Below are positions 23,501-34,408 of a DNA stretch of 64,000 nucleotides, in pieces. Origin of the DNA: Tolypeutes matacus (taxonomy: Eukaryota > Chordata > Mammalia > Cingulata > Chlamyphoridae); NCBI GenBank assembly GCA_026826555.1, contig JAKSZT010054334.1:31898698-31962697 (forward strand), in the 5' to 3' direction. A program made the position numbers and the translations under genes. The notes below the pieces were generated by a model, which did no database searches, was not told the origin of the DNA, and was given only the letters and a program-made list of their open reading frames with translations. The stretch's first letter is position 1, and each line of letters opens with the position of its first letter.

Positions 23501-24570
23501 TTCAAGACCTTGTAGTAGGTGGTAGTTTCTTGGACCTTACACCCAACGCACGTGCAACAAAAGAAAAAGTAGATAAATGGGACCTTCTCAAAATTAAACA
23601 CTTTTGCACCTTACAGGACTTTGTCAGAAGGGTGAAATGGCAGCCCACTCAATGGGAAAAAATATTTGGAAATCACATATCTGATAAGGGTTTAATATCC
23701 AAGATATATAAAGAGATGTTACAACTCAACAATAAAAAGACAAATGACCCAATTAAAAAATGGGCAAAAGACTTGAATAGACATTTCTTCAAAGAAGAAA
23801 TACAAATGGCAAAAAAACACATGAAGAAATGCTGAGCATCACTCATGATTAGGGAAATGCAAATCAAAACTACAATGAGGGAAGCGGCTGTGGCTCAATC
23901 AGTAGGGCTCCCATTTACCATATGAGAGGCCCCGGGCTAGGTTCCCGGGGCCTCCTGGTGAAGGCAAGCCTGCCGGCACGGCGTGGTTAACTAACCCAGC
24001 GAGCACAAGCAGCAAGGGGGGGAGAAATGAATAAATAAATAAAATCTTTAAAAAACAAACAAACAAAAAAAAACTACAATGAGATATCCTTTCATACCTA
24101 TCAGAATGGCCACTATTAAAAAGACAGAAAACTACAAGTGTTGGAAAGGATGTGGAGAGATAGGAACACTTATTCACTGTTGGTGGGAATACAGAATGGT
24201 ACAACCACTATGGAGGACTGTTTGGCAGTTCCTAAAGAAGTTGAATGTAGACTTGACACGTGACCCTGCAATACCACTACTGGGTATATACCCAGAAGAA
24301 CTGAGAGCAGTGACACGAACAGACATCTGCACACTGATGTTCATAGCAACATTATTCACCATTGCCAAAAGTTGTAAACAACCCAAGTGTCCATCAACAG
24401 ATGAATGGATAAACAAACTGTGGTCTATTCACACAATGGACTATTATGCAGCTGTAAGAAGAAATGAAGTCATAAAGCATATGGCAACATGGATGAACCT
24501 GGAGGACATTATGTTGAGTGAAGCAAGCCAGACACAAAATGACAAATACTGTATGAATGCGTTACTATGA
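20572..24570 (+). pseudogene. L1 ORF2 pseudogene, interrupted by a SINE
   Basis: ORF2 begins at ATG 20572 (IISLNVNGLNSPIKR, endonuclease N-terminus) but has a stop by 20644 and later frameshifts. Recognisable pieces: endonuclease SDHNG near 21249-21263; reverse transcriptase start at 21852-22352 ([33 protein letters not shown]); catalytic FADD at 22664-22675; 22747-22944; a long open piece 23002-23835; and, after the SINE at 23880-24069, the Cys-rich C-terminus at 24079-24570 (KCWKGCGEIG then HCWWEY). Normal function is target-primed reverse transcription. The SINE plus at least three frame changes inactivate it. Confidence 0.93.
23880..24069 (+). mobile_element. DAS-type SINE inside L1 ORF2
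   Basis: GGAAGCGGCTGTGGCTCAAT head, GGGGCCTCCTGGTGAAGGCA middle, AGCAGCAAGGGGGG block and AAACAAACAAACAAA tail. The flanking duplication AAAACTACAATGAG is at 23866-23879 and 24070-24083. The B box is slightly degraded (GGCTAGGTTCCC). Its sense matches the L1. Confidence 0.95.
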
Positions 24571-24716
24571 ACCAAATATATTGTGCAATATATTGTTTGA
24601 TTCAAAAAAAAATTTTTATATGTATCCATTACATTTAATTGAGAAATGTATATATTTATTCATGTGTTTACTTTTTAGTTTTTAATTGTTTATATTTTCA
24701 ATTATTAAATGTACAA

Positions 24717-24722
24717 AATAAA
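24717..24722 (+). terminator. L1 poly(A) signal AATAAA
   Basis: AATAAA lies 5 bp before the run of A at 24727-24738 and just before the target duplication, as expected at an L1 3' end. Confidence 0.85.
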
Positions 24723-24893
24723 GTTAAAAAAAAAAAAAGAATTACATGGAAGGTTTGTAAAAACATGGATTTCTGGGCCCCATCCCTAGAATGTCTGATT
24801 GTAGGCCTGAAATGGGGCTTAGAATTTTCAATTCTATTAAATTCCAATAATTCAAATGCTGTCAGTCCAGAAACCACACTCTGAGAAACACTG

Positions 24894-27800
24894 GTATAGA
24901 GTGACAGGAAATGCTTGTTGGTCTATGTTGGCCTTTTGCTATAGCCTCTTAAGGCTTTGGAAACTCCTGGCTCCAAATTGCCTTGGACCCAAATGACTTG
25001 ATATTATGGCTTGACAAGGGAAGCTAAGCAATGAAATCATTTCCACAGTTGCTTGGGTGGCAGTGGGGGTGGGCACAGGCAGGTCTGAATCAACAGAGAA
25101 GATACAGTGCCATTGTCATTTACAGATGATACCAGATGGCAGCTAAATTCAGAGTCCAGACTGCCCGAGGGGCTTGCTAATTATAAGAGCCTTCAGCTGT
25201 AGGAAATACCCTAATCACCCCAGCGGCAGCTGGGCAGCCCCAGGGAAGGCCTGATTGCCAGTAGAAATTTTTATTTGGTATAAAGTAGGACTGGAAGGGT
25301 ACAAACGACAAGTTCAATTTGAACCATAGTTAATAGAGAAGCAGAGAGAGACGTTTATGATGGGAGTGACAGGGAGTGATGAAGGGGGACAGGTAGGTTC
25401 AGTGCCATGTGATTGTGATGACATAGATTTAAAGTCTGGAAAGTAACGATTAGCTAGAGCCCAGGCTGGTCCTGTGAGACCCAGGCTGTCCCAGGCAGCC
25501 CTGTAACCTGGGAGTGATAGCTGGCTTTACCACGAAGATTTCAATGTGGGATTTGTGGTTTCTACTTACCACCTGCTCTATGCCTTTAACTATTTGTCAT
25601 CCCTAAAAAAAGGTAAAGATTTAACACCTTTAAGAAGGAGAAGAAAGACATTTTCTGCTTTGTTTAATCAGCTAACTGCCTTTCTTTGGTTGGCAACCAG
25701 CACTGAGATAATTTTGTTCTACGGGTGGCATTTAGCAAAACCCTAGGACTGTGAATAAGGGAAAAGCAGCAGGGAGGGAACAACTTCCTGAGCAGCTGTT
25801 TCTGGGCTAAACCCCAAGTCGAGGGATTTGGGCCAAGTTCACAATATTTTCCTTTGCTGGAAATTTCAACAGAATTCCCTGCAAAGTGGGAATAAATCAT
25901 AGAAATGCAGCTAAAATAAATTGTTTTTACAGTTTAATATAGTGGGATACAAGAATTTTAAAATGGATTTTCATCTTTTGAAATTTGATTTTACAATGAA
26001 AAACTTGGTAAGAATGAAACCCCGAGCATGTTTACTTTTCAAAACCATGCCAGACTTCATTTAGTTCCCCTCTGTTGTACTCTCTAACTTTGGGGGAGAG
26101 TGTGGAGGTACAATCCATTCCTGGAGAGAAAACATTTATCAAAAATCCTTCTCAAATGCACATTATTTTTCCTCTCTAGGTCCCTTTCAGCAAATGTCCA
26201 ATATGAGCATCTGGAAACCTTACTTTTCTTTCTTTGCTTACTTCCCTTTTCTACCTCTCTGCAATTCCACCAAAATTCTGGCTGTACCTTGGGAGGGTGG
26301 AAAGCAGAGTTCATCCTAGAGGGCAGGGTGGAGTTCTCCTAGGCATGCCACCTTGCATGCATGCTCACATCTACCAGATGCTTCATAAATTTGACTCTCT
26401 CAGTGAAGCTAACCTTTCTCTAGCTAATAGAGAGCATTGGATTCATAACTGAGATCGCCAAGTTTGTTCCTTTACTGAAAGTCCCCTTCCCATCAGCATA
26501 AAGAGATGCAATAGGGAAGGGATTGAACTCCATTCCACCAGCATTCTTTCACAACTTCCTGTCCACCCGCTCTGTCCCTACTGTGGATACTCCGAGTGTT
26601 TTACTGAAACTTTGAATTCATAATCTTTGGATCAATAGTAAAGGCCATTCTTTACAAGAAAATGGCACTTAAACCAACTTTTGCTTCTGTAAATCATTCC
26701 TGTATAACCAGGTACTTGGTACTTGAACTTAATTTTCCACTGTTAGACACAGTGCAATTTTTATGATAATTATAAAGACAATAAAGGGTAACTTCTGTGA
26801 GTTGCCACATATACAACGTAGTTAAAGTATTGGGCTGAGAGGCAACTAGTAAAGTTGCAAATTTTAGGTTTTCAATAAAGAGATCTGGAAGTAAGATTGT
26901 GCCCTTGACCCTTATAAATTCCTCATTCCCTTTGCTAAAAATGTTCATTCACCTGCAACATGTTTAATGAATCCTGCCTCTATAACATTCATATTTAAAT
27001 ATTTTATTATGAATCCATCACTATGTATTTTCTTTATCTCCCAACTAAATACTTCATACCATCTCTCTCTAATTAGGGGGAAAACACATTAAGTTATACT
27101 TGGTTTGAGAATGACATGGAAAGCTTGATGGTAACTCTGAAGAGGCAAAAGGAAATCGTTAACAGGTGCCCAACTGAGTTTTGAGTTCTGAGAATTTACT
27201 GTAGTTAAATAATGCTCAAACACATGGGAACATTTTTTATAGAATAAAACAAATAAATCATTTTTATAGTGGATCAAAAGGTTTTGTTCTATTCATTCCC
27301 TCAAAATAAAAAAATTCTACCAGAAGCCTAATAGGCATAAAATGATTTCTATGAAAGAGAAGCTTGTTTTAGAAACTATGGATGAAGTTATTGGAAGCAC
27401 TAACATCTCAATATTAACCAGTAACCATTTGAAAACATTTAAGAATTCTAAACAGTGGCATGGTACATAACAGAAATGAAAAATATTTTCTTAAGGCTAA
27501 GTGGGATAAAGGAGAGGCTCAGCATGCTGATTTTTCCCCAGAGGCTTAATTCTGGTGCCCTTGTGAATTCAGACCTTTGTTGCAGTCCATATCCCTGGCT
27601 GTGTTTAGTGTTTGAATCTTTGTGCCTAAGGATAATTGACCTTAAAAAATGGAATAATTTTGTTGGTTACACATGTGTGTGCACAACCACACACACACAC
27701 ACACACGTAATTTTTTAGCCAAAATGAGAAGTTATCAAAAGTCTTTATATTGTCCTTTAGAATGTTAAGGGAAAAAACTAAGTGAGGAAAGGTATGTTTT

Positions 27801-28149
27801 AAATTCACTTCATCCAATCGTAGTTTAGTTCTATTTGCTTTTTTCTAAGGTTTTCCTGTGTTCCCTCAAAGGCTCCTCCAACCTTCCTGCCATGGAAGCT
27901 ATGTCAGTCTCATTGCTTCTCCTCACATGGTTTCTTTTTACCCTGCTTTCTTCTTTTGCCCTTTGCCTTTAGCCCTGGGTCATCTTTAATTTTTATTAAT
28001 GTGGAGAAAGGGCACCACAAGAGAAAAGACAGAAAGGGAAGATGGCCTGAGTGACTCTATGTAGCTAGGAGCTAGCTGGAGAGTGCTGGCCTTCAAGGTT
28101 AGAGAGAGCTAAGGGCAGCCTGAGCCCTCAAAATGAGCCGGTTACTCCT
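24894..28149. other. Mostly unique sequence, no gene seen
   Basis: No exon with a convincing reading frame and splice context was recognised. The stretch 25000-25520 is less AT-rich than its surroundings and repeat-free by eye, with TAAT-core motifs near 25180-25215. 25860-27680 is AT-rich unique DNA. A CA microsatellite lies at 27688-27706. Confidence 0.45.
27688..27706. repeat. (CA)n microsatellite
   Basis: About nine perfect CA dinucleotides, preceded by a short TG-rich stretch (27674-27682). Confidence 0.9.
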
Positions 28150-28300
28150 ATAGGTACTTTGTATTAACTTATGAAGCCTGGGGAGGTGGGTACTATTAGT
28201 ATTTACATTTGGCAGATGAGGAAACTGAGGCACAGAGGGCTTAAATTATGCTAAGAGGCTATGGCTAGGGATATCTGGAAGCTAGTGATAATAAGCTGAG
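28150..28300 (-). mobile_element. MIR SINE fossil, reverse
   Basis: Contains CAGATGAGGAAACTGAGGCA followed by CAGAGGGCTTAAATTATGC, the reverse complement of the MIR core. Confidence 0.85.
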
Positions 28301-28499
28301 AAGCAGAGAGATTTCTTTAACTGGAGCAAGAAAATTTTAAAAGATTAGGGATTCAAGAGTATTAATGAGTAAAAGGAGGCCAGAGAGTTTGAAGCTCAGT
28401 TTAAGAACTTTTGCCAACTAAAATCAAAACAGGTGATTTTTATCACTACTCATTTTTCTTCAGGATGTAGCTCAAATAAACCAATTATCTAATGCCTGA

Positions 28500-28640
28500 G
28501 GAGCTATTGGGTCAGTTAACTTAGTTTGGTTTCCACATCTATAAAATGAGCATTCTAATAAATAATTCCTGCCTTGTCTACTTCCTAGAGTTGCTGGGAG
28601 AATCACTTGAAATAAAGTGTGTAAAGCTCTGTGATTTCAG
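28500..28640 (+). mobile_element. MIR SINE fossil, forward
   Basis: TTTCCACATCTATAAAATGA, TAATTCCTGCCTTGTC and GAGTTGCTGGGAGAATCACT follow the forward MIR order, ending near the GTAAAGCTCTG segment. Confidence 0.8.
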
Positions 28641-28724
28641 ACAGTGTGCTGTAAGCTAAACCACATTATTTATTATTTATTTTATAAGAAGTTTCCATAT
28701 TTAGTGTTTACACAGAGCACTCTC

Positions 28725-28945
28725 TGGATAAGATTCCTTAACTGTAATAATATAGCACAACTATTGAGCACTTGCTATGGTTCAGTCACATCAATATGTA
28801 TTAATGCATTTAAGGCCCCCCAAAATCCTACGAGCTAGGTACTATTGCATACTGACTTTACACACAGAGGAACTGAGACACAGAGAAGGTATTTTGCCCA
28901 AGGTCATTTTGCTAGGAAGAGTAAGAGCTAGGATTTTTAACACAG
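28725..28945 (-). mobile_element. MIR SINE fossil, reverse, near full length
   Basis: ATTGAGCACTTGCTATGGTT, GAGCTAGGTACTATTGCAT, GAGGAACTGAGACACAGAGA and GCCCAAGGTCATTTTGCTAG follow the full reverse MIR order. Confidence 0.88.
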
Positions 28946-29104
28946 GAATCATAGAAAATATGATCTTCAAGGATACCATCACAGAAATATGATCAGTTAG
29001 GCACAAATTTTTCTCTTTGTAAATAAGTAAATCATCGACCATCAAACATAATAATCAAGATCTTGGCTGGGTATAGTAGTATTCAAAAGTCACTGATGAG
29101 CTTC

Positions 29105-29220
29105 TCACCAGCTCTGAATAATCATCAAACAAATGTTGGTGGAGCACATACTATATATCCTGTGGAGGAAACAAAGAAATAGGACATGGTTCCTCCAAGA
29201 AGTTACATCTATCTGATAGA
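29105..29220 (-). mobile_element. L2 3'-end fragment, reverse
   Basis: ATCATCAAACAAATGTTGGT, GAGCACATACTATATATCCT and ACATGGTTCCTCCAAGAAGT match the reversed L2 3' terminus pattern. Confidence 0.65.
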
Positions 29221-29339
29221 GATTTCATGAATTCCTTAGTCCTTGTTCAATTTTTTAAAGTTAAATTTCTAAAACCTAGATTATAAGTAGGAAAAAAATG
29301 GGAATCTACCAAGTGAGAAACTGAACTTCTAAGATTCTT

Positions 29340-29522
29340 GGGAAGCGGCTGTGGCTCAATCAGTAGGGCTCCCGTTTACCATATGGGAGGCCCCGGGTTC
29401 GGTTCCCGGGGCCTCCTGGTGAAGGCAAGCCCGCCCGCGCGGCGTGGTTGGCTGACCCAGCGAGCACAAGCAGCAAGGGGGGGATAAATGAATAAATAAA
29501 TAAAATATTAAAAAAAAAAAAA
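29340..29522 (+). mobile_element. DAS-type SINE, well preserved
   Basis: A clean copy: GGGAAGCGGCTGTGGCTCAA head with A-box, GGGTTCGGTTCCC B box, GCCCGCCCGCGCGGCGTGG CpG-rich stretch, GGGGGGGATAAATGAATAAA and poly(A). Target duplication AAGATTCT at 29331-29338 and 29523-29530. Preserved CpGs suggest a young insertion. The antisense strand gives a 65-codon chance ORF. Confidence 0.96.
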
Positions 29523-29645
29523 AAGATTCTAGTGCTGTTCAACAGATATTTGTTCAATCCCTACCAAGTACCAGGAATATAATCATGTGTTCTTGCCCTT
29601 CAGGAATTTAAAGTCTAGTGAGGATGATACAATAAGAAGTAACTT
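29523..29645 (-). mobile_element. L2 3'-end fragment, reverse
   Basis: TTCAACAGATATTTGTTCAA, AAGTACCAGGAATATAATCA and CTTCAGGAATTTAAAGTCTAG follow the reversed L2 3' end order. Confidence 0.7.
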
Positions 29646-29961
29646 ATTTCAATAAAATATGATAATATTATATGTAAATACAGATGGGCAAAGATGGCAT
29701 TATATACAGGGTGCTTAAGGAACACAAAAGAAGTGTGAGCTCATTAGTTCTTGAAAGAATTAGGAATTACCTTGGTTATCTAGAAGAAAGTTGCTGATGG
29801 AACTCTGAATAGAATTCACTTTACTGTAAATCTTTGAGGTTGGCATATGTAAAAAGATAAACAGAGAGAGAGGATAGACATAGACTTTGAAGCAAAATAG
29901 TTTCTTCATCCAACCATCTCTCCTCATACATAATAACCACCCCACTACAATTCTTTCTTTT
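29646..29961. other. Unique sequence
   Basis: Nothing recognisable. Confidence 0.4.
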
Positions 29962-30630
29962 AATAACAGCTGTATTGGGATCGTTTTCATACCATAGAAT
30001 TCACCCGTTGAGAGTGTCCAAGTGAATGGTTTTAGTAAATTCAGAGTTGTAAATCCATCATCATAATCAATTTTAGGATAATTTCATCACCCCCAAATTA
30101 AAACTGTATTCATTAGCTTATTAAGGATGTTTCATCTAAACAGAAGCATACCTCAAATGGTCTTTTGTAACTGGCTTCTTTCACTAAGCATAATATTTTT
30201 AGGATTCATTCATGTTGTAGCGTGTATCAGTACGTCATTTCTTTTTATTGTTAAATTCTGTTTTATGAACATATCACATTTTGTTTGTCCATTCAGCAGT
30301 TGTTGAACATTTGGATTGCTTCCACGTTTTGGCTGTTATTAGTAATATTGCTGTGAATAGTAGTGTACAGGTTTTTGTATGGATGTGTATTTTCAAAACT
30401 CTTGGATATGTACCTAGAAAGAGAATTGCTGAGTCACATGACAACCCAGTGTGTCACATTTTGAGGAACTGCCAGGCTGTTCCTAAAGTGACTATACCAT
30501 GTTACATTCTCTCCAGCAGTATATGAGGGTTCCAATTCTCCACATTCTTCTCCAACACATGTTATTGACTGTCTTTTCTTAAATTTTAGCATTCTATTTG
30601 GTATAAAGTGGTATTTCACTGTGGGTTTTG

Positions 30631-30889
30631 TTGTTGTTGTTGTTTTGTTTTGTTTTTTTTGTTTTTTGAGGTACTGAGAGCTGGGGATTGAACCCAGGAC
30701 CTCCTATAAGGGAAGCCAGCGCTCAACCACTGAGTCACATCAGCTTCCCTGAGTTGGTTTTATCATTTGTTTTTGCTTGTTGCTTGGTTCTTTGTTGTTG
30801 TTTTTTTCAGGAGACACTGGGAACCAAACCTGGGACCTCCTTTGTGGGAGGCGGGTGCTCAACTGCTCGAACCAAATCATCTTCCCCTC
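30631..30889 (-). mobile_element. Dimeric DAS-type SINE in L1M
   Basis: Two tRNA-like units in tandem on the minus strand (about 30660-30750 and 30795-30889), each with a reversed B-box-like core (GGGGATTGAACCC; GGGAACCAAACCTG). The whole pair is flanked by CTGTGGGTTTTG (30619-30630) and CTGTGGTTTTG (30890-30900), so it inserted as one dimer. Confidence 0.85.
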
Positions 30890-32507
30890 CTGTGGTTTTG
30901 ATTTGCATATCCATTAAAAAATGATGTTAAGCATCTTTCCATGTGCTTATTGACCATTGTATGACTTCTTTGCAGAAATGTCTATTGAAAACCTTTGCCA
31001 TATTTATAATTGGGTTATTTGTCTTTTTAGTGTTGAATTTTAAGAGTTCATTATATATTTTGGATATTAAACCCTTATCAGCTGTAATATTTGCAAATAT
31101 TTTCTCCCATTCCATGGGTTGTCTATTCACTTGTCTTGATGATACCCTTTGAATCACAAAAAGTTTTAATTTTGAGAAAGTTTCATTTATCTATTTTTTC
31201 TTTTGTTGCTTGTGTTTTAAGTGTCATATCTAAGAAAACATTTCCTAATCCAAGGTCACAAAGAATTACCCTATATCTTCTTCTAATAGTTTTACAGATT
31301 TAGCTTTTACATTTAGGTATTTGATACATTTTTACTTAATTTTTGTGTGTGGTGTGAGGGAAGGTCTACCTTCACACTTTTGTATGTGGATATCCAATTG
31401 TCCCAGTATAATTTTCTGAAAAAGACTATTCTTTCCCCCCTGAATTTCTTGACACCCTTGTTGAAAAACAAATCCCAATAAATGCAAGAGTTTATTTCTG
31501 GGCTCTCAATTGTATTCCACCTATCTATATGTCTATCCTATGCCAGTACCACACTATCTTGACTACTGTGGCTTAGTTGTAAGTTTTGAATATGAGACAT
31601 GTGCATCTTCCAAATTTGTTCTTCTTTTTTCTATATTGTTTAGGCTATTCAGGGCTCCTTGCAATTCCTTATGAATTTTAAGATCAGTTTGCCAATTTAT
31701 TTAAAGAAGATATTTGGGATATTTATAGGGATTGTATTAAATCTGTAGATCAGTTTCAGTAGTATTGCCATTTAATAATATTAATTTATCCAATACTTGG
31801 GTATGAACAACTTGGGTGACTTCCATTTATTGAGGTCTTTAATTTCTTTAAGCAATGCAGTTCTTTTGTCAGATTTATTCCTAAGAGTTTCATTGTTTTT
31901 GATGCTATTGTAAATGGAATTTTTTTCTTAATTTCATTTTTCATGTGTTCATTGACAGTGTGTAGAAATAGATTTGATTTTTGTATACTGATCTTTTATC
32001 CTGCAATATTGCTGAACTTGTTTATTAGCTCTAATAGTTTTTCTATGAGTTACTTAGGAATTTCTGTATATATGATCATTACATCTACAAATAAAAAGGA
32101 AGAAGTTTACTTCTTCCTTTCCATTCTGGATGCTTTATATTTCTTTTTCTGGTGCTTCTCGCCAGAAGCACCAATACAATATTGAATCAAAATGTTGAGA
32201 ATGGAAATCCTTGTCTTGTTCCTGATTATAGGAGGAAAGTTTACAGTCTTTCAGTATTACGTATGAAGCCAGGTTCTCTTCTATTGCTAGATTTTTTAGT
32301 GTTTTTGTAACATATTTGATTTTGTAAAATGCTTTTTCTGCATTATTAGATGATCATGTGATTTTTGTCCTTTGTTCTATTAATTGGGTGTATTAAATTA
32401 ATTGATTTCCATATGTTGAACTAGCCTTACATTGTTGAGATAAATCCCACTTGATCATGGTGTATAATCCTTTCTATATGTTGCTGAATTCAGTTTGATG
32501 GAATTTT

Positions 32508-32599
32508 TTTAAGGAGGCACATTTATCATCACTGTTCCAAATATGTTTAAAAAAAAAGAATGAAAAGAATCTCCCAACTCAAGGTCCCCCACCCCCCAT
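32508..32599 (-). pseudogene. Tiny retrocopy-like insertion, source unknown
   Basis: A 92-bp foreign block inside the L1M is flanked by GTTTGATGGAATTTT (32493-32507) and GTTTGATAGAATTTT (32600-32614), a 15-bp duplication with one mismatch. Minus-strand reading ends in a short poly(A) (T run at 32504-32510), and a GATAAA hexamer lies about 16 nt upstream of it, as in the 3' end of an mRNA. It lacks tRNA-like boxes, so a DAS SINE is unlikely. I do not recognise the parent transcript. Confidence 0.5.
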
Positions 32600-34195
32600 G
32601 TTTGATAGAATTTTGTTGAGGATTTCTATGTCTATATGCATATTGGGCTACAGTTTTCTTTTCATATGGGCTTGCTTTGGTATTAGGGTAATAGTTATGT
32701 CATAGAATGAGTTGGCAATTGTTCCCTTCTCTTCTATTCTTTGGAAGAGTTTGTGAAGGATTGGTGTTAATTCTATTTTAAATGCTTGGTAGAATTCACC
32801 AGTGAAACTATCTAGGCCTGGGCTTTCCTTTGTTGTTTGCTCTTGTTTTACTACTTTCTTAAGGTAAAAGGTTGGGTTATTGATTGATTTCTTCTTTTTT
32901 AATATAGATATTTATGTGAAAGCATTTCCTAATTTCCCTTGTGATTTCTTTTTGACCCATTGATAATTTAGCAGTGTGTTGTTTAATTTCCACATATTTG
33001 TGAATTTCCCAAATTTCATACTATTAATGATTTCTAATTTCATTCCACTGTGCCTGGAGAACATACTTTGAATTATCTCGATTCTTTTAAATTTATTAAG
33101 GCTGTTTTACAATCCAACATATGGACAGCCTTTTTTCAGCCCTTTTAGTATTTCACTCCACTGTCTTCTGACTGCCATGCTTTCTGATCAAAAATTAACT
33201 GTTAATCTTCTTGAGAATCCCTGTATATGATGAGTCACTTCTTTCTTGCTGCTTTTAAGATTCCATTTTGTCCTTGTCTTTGGGCAAGTTTGATTATGAT
33301 TGTTCTCAATGTGGATCTCTTTGAGTTTATCTTACTTGGAGTTCATTGAGCTCTTTGGATGTGTAAATTAATGTTCTTCATCAAATTTTGGAAGTCTTTG
33401 GCCATTATTTCTTCAAATATTATTCCTATTTCTTTCTCTGTCTCTGGGACTCTGATCATTTGTATTTTGGTACACTTGATAATTTCCCACAAGCCTCTAA
33501 GACTCTGTTCATTTTTCTGCATTCTTTATTCTTTTCTATTCCTCATAGTGGATAATCTCAATTAACCTATCTTCAAGTTCACTGATTCATTTTCTACCAG
33601 CTCATATCTATTATTGAACCCTTCTAGTGAAATTTTCATTCAGTTATTTATTGTACTTTCAAAACCAGAATTTCTATTCTTTTATATAATTTATATACCA
33701 TTATTTATATTCTCTCCTTGGTGAGATATTATTCTTATAGTTTCCTTTATTTAAAATTGTTTCCTTTAGTTCTTTGAACAAATTTATTTAAAATATTTGT
33801 CTAGTTAGTCAATGTCTGCACTTCCTCAGAGGCAATTGCTACTGATGGAGGCAGTTTTCATTGACTGATTTTTTACCCTTGTATATAGGCCACACTTTTC
33901 TGTTTCTTTGCATGTCTGTGCATGTTTTTTGTTGAAAACTGGATGTTTTAATTAACATAATGTGGAAACTCTGGAAACCAGATTTCCCCTTTCCCCCTAG
34001 GTTTTGTTCTTGTTACTGTTTGTTGTTTTTGTTGTTGCTATTTGTGTAGTTACTTTCTTGATCTAGTTCTGTAACATAAATATTCTTTGTCATGTGTGGC
34101 CACTGAAGTCCCTCCTTGGTTATCTCAGTGGTCATCTCAGTGGTCAGCTAATTTTGGACAGAGAGTTCCTTAAAAGCTTTGATTCAATAAGTTTC

Positions 34196-34408
34196 CCAGG
34201 GCAGCAGATATAGCTCAAGTGGTTGAGCACCTGCTTCCTGTGTGTGAGGTCCTGGGTTCGATCCCTGGTACCTCCTAAAAACAAACAAACAAACGAAAAA
34301 AAAAAACAACTCTCATTGGGGAGCAGATATAGCTCAGTGGTTGAGTGCCTGTTTCCCATGTACAAGGTCCTGGGTTCAATCCCCAGTACCTCCTTAAAAA
34401 AAAAAAGT
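34196..34408 (+). mobile_element. Two DAS-type SINE units in tandem
   Basis: Units at 34196-34296 and 34319-34408. Each has GCAGATATAGCTCA, a B box (GGGTTCGATCCCTGG; GGGTTCAATCCCCAG) and an A-rich tail. AGTTTCC just before and AGTCTCC just after the pair hint at one dimeric insertion. The first B box is very close to canonical GGTTCGANTCC. Confidence 0.85.

Larger units (their letters stand above)
18557..24739 (+). mobile_element. Full-length xenarthran L1 (LINE-1), forward
   Basis: Flanked by a perfect 11-bp duplication AATTACATGGA (18546-18556 and 24740-24750). Its order is 5' UTR from 18557 (starts GACTTCCAGGAAGATGGCAG, like the canonical L1 5' start), ORF1 at 19563-20501, ORF2 at 20572-24570, a short 3' UTR, AATAAA at 24717-24722 and a poly(A) run to 24738. 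A DAS SINE sits inside ORF2. It is full length in architecture but inactive because both ORFs are broken. The modest ORF1 damage (two stops, frame otherwise kept) argues for a fairly recent lineage-specific insertion. Confidence 0.95.
18516..24893 (+). mobile_element. MER5A DNA transposon split by an L1
   Basis: The left part (18516-18556) starts CAGTGCTTCTCAAACTTTTG. The right part (24740-24893) continues with TCTGGGCCCCATCCCTAGAA and ends CTCTGAGAAACACTG. Joined across the L1, the parts follow MER5A order and leave one ACATGGA-containing site. The intervening 18557-24739 is the later L1 insertion. Confidence 0.88.
29962..34150 (-). mobile_element. Ancient L1M-type LINE, reverse, internally deleted
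   Basis: Starts with the reversed 3' edge (AACAGCTGTATTGGGATCGT, TAGAATTCACCCGTTGAGAG, TTCATCACCCCCAAATTAAA), followed by reversed ORF2 to about 33120 and reversed ORF1 from about 33130 to 33650. At about 33120 the text jumps from the endonuclease region (CAATCCAACATATGG) to ORF1-type sequence, implying an internal deletion. It ends with L1 5' sequence near 33900-34150 (GAAAACTGGATGTTTTAATT). All frames are broken. It carries a dimeric SINE (30631-30889) and a small insertion (32508-32599). Confidence 0.85.

Noticed and set aside
34215..34275. A functional tRNA gene
   Set aside because: A/B boxes are present, but the acceptor stem and anticodon arm do not fold cleanly and the copy has a SINE tail; it is a DAS unit.
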